Source of the DNA: an uncultured Cellvibrio sp.
GTDB lineage: Bacteria > Pseudomonadota > Gammaproteobacteria > Pseudomonadales > Cellvibrionaceae
Reading direction: 5' to 3'
Length of the DNA stretch: 7,831 bases
Assembly: GCA_946482345.1 (NCBI GenBank)
Contig: CAMLRJ010000142.1
Coordinates: 1 to 7,831, forward strand
In this document: positions 6,670-7,831 of the stretch, one piece after another
Numbering within the stretch: position 1 is the first letter of the stretch
Layout of the letters: every line of letters begins with the position of its first letter
Made by a program: the position numbers and the translations under genes
The notes under the pieces: generated by a model
Told to the model about the DNA's origin: nothing
Database searches by the model: none
The model's input: the letters and a program-made list of their open reading frames with translations, nothing else

Positions 6670-7831
6670 ATGTTAAATTTATTCAAAAAAATAACATTGG
6701 TTATTGTTTCTTTTTTCTTCGCGCAGATATCATTTGCGCTGGAAATCAAAACCGATAACTACAACATCTACCTCGGTGATGTGGATGGTGATGGTGATGG
6801 TGATTATTATTTCGCACAAAAACCCTGGACGCTGATTTTACACGGCGAGATAGCAACGCCTTTGGTGTTGAAAGGGACTAAGAATTTTGTGGTGTATAAC
6901 AATGCGGGCGAATATCAAGCGCCGCAGAGTTTCACCATGGGTGATGCTGATTTGGCATTGAAAGTAGGGAATGGAACTTTAAAGCTGGCTGTATTAAATA
7001 CGGATTTGTATGTTGTAAATTCAGCTTCAGGAAAAACGACTCTTTTTCTGCGAGGTGCAGATGCGTCAACACCCGCTTTGTTGTTAAGCAGTTTTTCAAA
7101 TGTGGATTTGCCAACGGTTCTCAAAACTTATTCGACAACTAGTTATAACGGTATTAGTGATCGAAATGTGCAGTTGCAAATCAAGGATATTAATGGTGAT
7201 GGTTTAAATGATATTGAGTTAACAAACACTAATGAACAATGGGCATATCTTGCTGATTCTAATGGCGTGATGAATTCTTATTTTGAAATGACGCCATCTT
7301 CGCTTGATAAAACCAGAACATTGGAGGGTTCATTTGATGTAACCAGTAGTGGGCAAGCCACGTATAAAATTCCGGTGATAACGGCACCGGGTAGTGCAGG
7401 TTTGGTACCGAATGTGAGTTTGAATTATTCCAGCGGTGGTGGAAATGGATTACTGGGACTTGGTTGGTCTTTAAGTGCTTCAGGTGCAATTAGTCGTTGT
7501 CGGCAAACAGAAGGTGTGGATGGAGTTGCAAAACCTATTACATGGACAAATGAAGATCGTTTTTGTTTGAACGGAGAGCGATTGTTATTAATTTCTGGTA
7601 CCTATGGTGTGGCTGGCAGTACATATAAAACAGAAATTGATTCATTTGCGCGAGTGACTGCAGTCGGTGGTTCCTCAGGTCATCCGGATTATTTCACTGT
7701 CGAATATAAAGATGGGATGATCGAAACTTATGGTAATACAACAGATTCTTCCAATTCTAAAAATCAATTATCGACTACGAATTCCAATACGGTTTTGGAT
7801 TGGGCTCTAAGTAAACGTTCTGATAGTGCTG
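6670..7831 (+). CDS. SpvB/TcaC N-terminal domain protein, exported (5' part, runs off window)
   Basis: The frame is open from ATG 6670 to the window end, giving 387 residues and one extra base. GGAG at 6661-6664 precedes the start. A signal peptide (two lysines, then a core around LVIVSFFFAQ) is probably cleaved at SFA/LE after residue 23. Two aspartate-rich loops, DVDGDGDGD (37-45) and DINGDGLNDIE (173-183), look like the calcium sites of FG-GAP/VCBS or EF-hand-like repeats. From about residue 219 the sequence matches the SpvB N-terminal domain, with GSFDVTSSGQATYKIPV, PNVSLNYSSGGGNGLLG and GWSLSASGAISRC as hallmarks. That domain opens SpvB toxins, TcB components and many Rhs-like wall or surface proteins, which usually exceed 1,000 residues. 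A C-terminal toxin or Rhs shell is therefore likely but not visible. Export by Sec plus calcium loops favours a surface or secreted protein. Confidence 0.9.
   Translation, partial: MLNLFKKITLVIVSFFFAQISFALEIKTDNYNIYLGDVDGDGDGDYYFAQKPWTLILHGEIATPLVLKGTKNFVVYNNAGEYQAPQSFTMGDADLALKVGNGTLKLAVLNTDLYVVNSASGKTTLFLRGADASTPALLLSSFSNVDLPTVLKTYSTTSYNGISDRNVQLQIKDINGDGLNDIELTNTNEQWAYLADSNGVMNSYFEMTPSSLDKTRTLEGSFDVTSSGQATYKIPVITAPGSAGLVPNVSLNYSSGGGNGLLGLGWSLSASGAISRCRQTEGVDGVAKPITWTNEDRFCLNGERLLLISGTYGVAGSTYKTEIDSFARVTAVGGSSGHPDYFTVEYKDGMIETYGNTTDSSNSKNQLSTTNSNTVLDWALSKRSDSA
6775..6804 (+). repeat. Hexanucleotide tandem repeat (GGTGAT) in the SpvB-domain gene
   Basis: Five 6-base units follow in a row: GGTGAT, GTGGAT (one variant unit), then three exact GGTGAT copies. 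They encode alternating Gly-Asp in the DVDGDGDGD calcium-like loop. Because the unit is six bases, gain or loss of copies would keep the reading frame and change only the number of acidic pairs. Confidence 0.85.

Noticed and set aside
6915..7489. Minus-strand frames opposite the SpvB-domain gene
   Set aside because: The plus-strand frame is continuous, has family hallmarks and a signal peptide. The minus frames are compositional shadows.

Overview
The window reads as a chromosomal segment from a gammaproteobacterium of moderate to low GC. Codon usage, the Pseudomonas-like character of the glycolytic proteins and the gene order suggest the Cellvibrio/Saccharophagus group, but that placement is an inference from memory, not a database result.

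Positions 1-5617 hold a plus-strand block of central carbon metabolism: zwf (glucose-6-phosphate dehydrogenase), pgl (6-phosphogluconolactonase), eda (KDPG aldolase), gap (glyceraldehyde-3-phosphate dehydrogenase) and pyk (pyruvate kinase). It ends in a strong intrinsic terminator. Together these enzymes carry glucose-6-phosphate through the Entner-Doudoroff route and the triose end of glycolysis to pyruvate. The one Entner-Doudoroff step missing here is Edd, 6-phosphogluconate dehydratase. zwf and pgl overlap by 7 bases, and gap and pyk are 14 bases apart. eda sits between two unrelated palindromic repeats: a REP-like hairpin before it (2279-2314) and a perfect 30-bp inverted repeat (3002-3098) that begins in the eda stop codon and ends next to the gap ribosome binding site. 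A short open frame on the minus strand at 1-43 may be the first codons of a divergent gene.

Positions 5618-5918 are an AT-rich intergenic stretch of about 300 bases with no convincing gene. It holds only weak promoter-like matches and two micro-ORFs.

Positions 5919-7831 are a different kind of locus. Two small exported proteins (108 and 119 residues) each have a signal peptide and two mature cysteines, and they share a spaced residue pattern that suggests diverged paralogues. They are followed by the first 387 residues of a large exported protein. That protein has a signal peptide, two aspartate-rich calcium-loop-like motifs and a clear SpvB/TcaC-type N-terminal domain, as in SpvB, TcB and Rhs-type proteins. 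Its end lies outside the window, so whether it carries Rhs repeats or a C-terminal toxin cannot be seen. This accessory cassette is the best candidate for something undescribed in the window.
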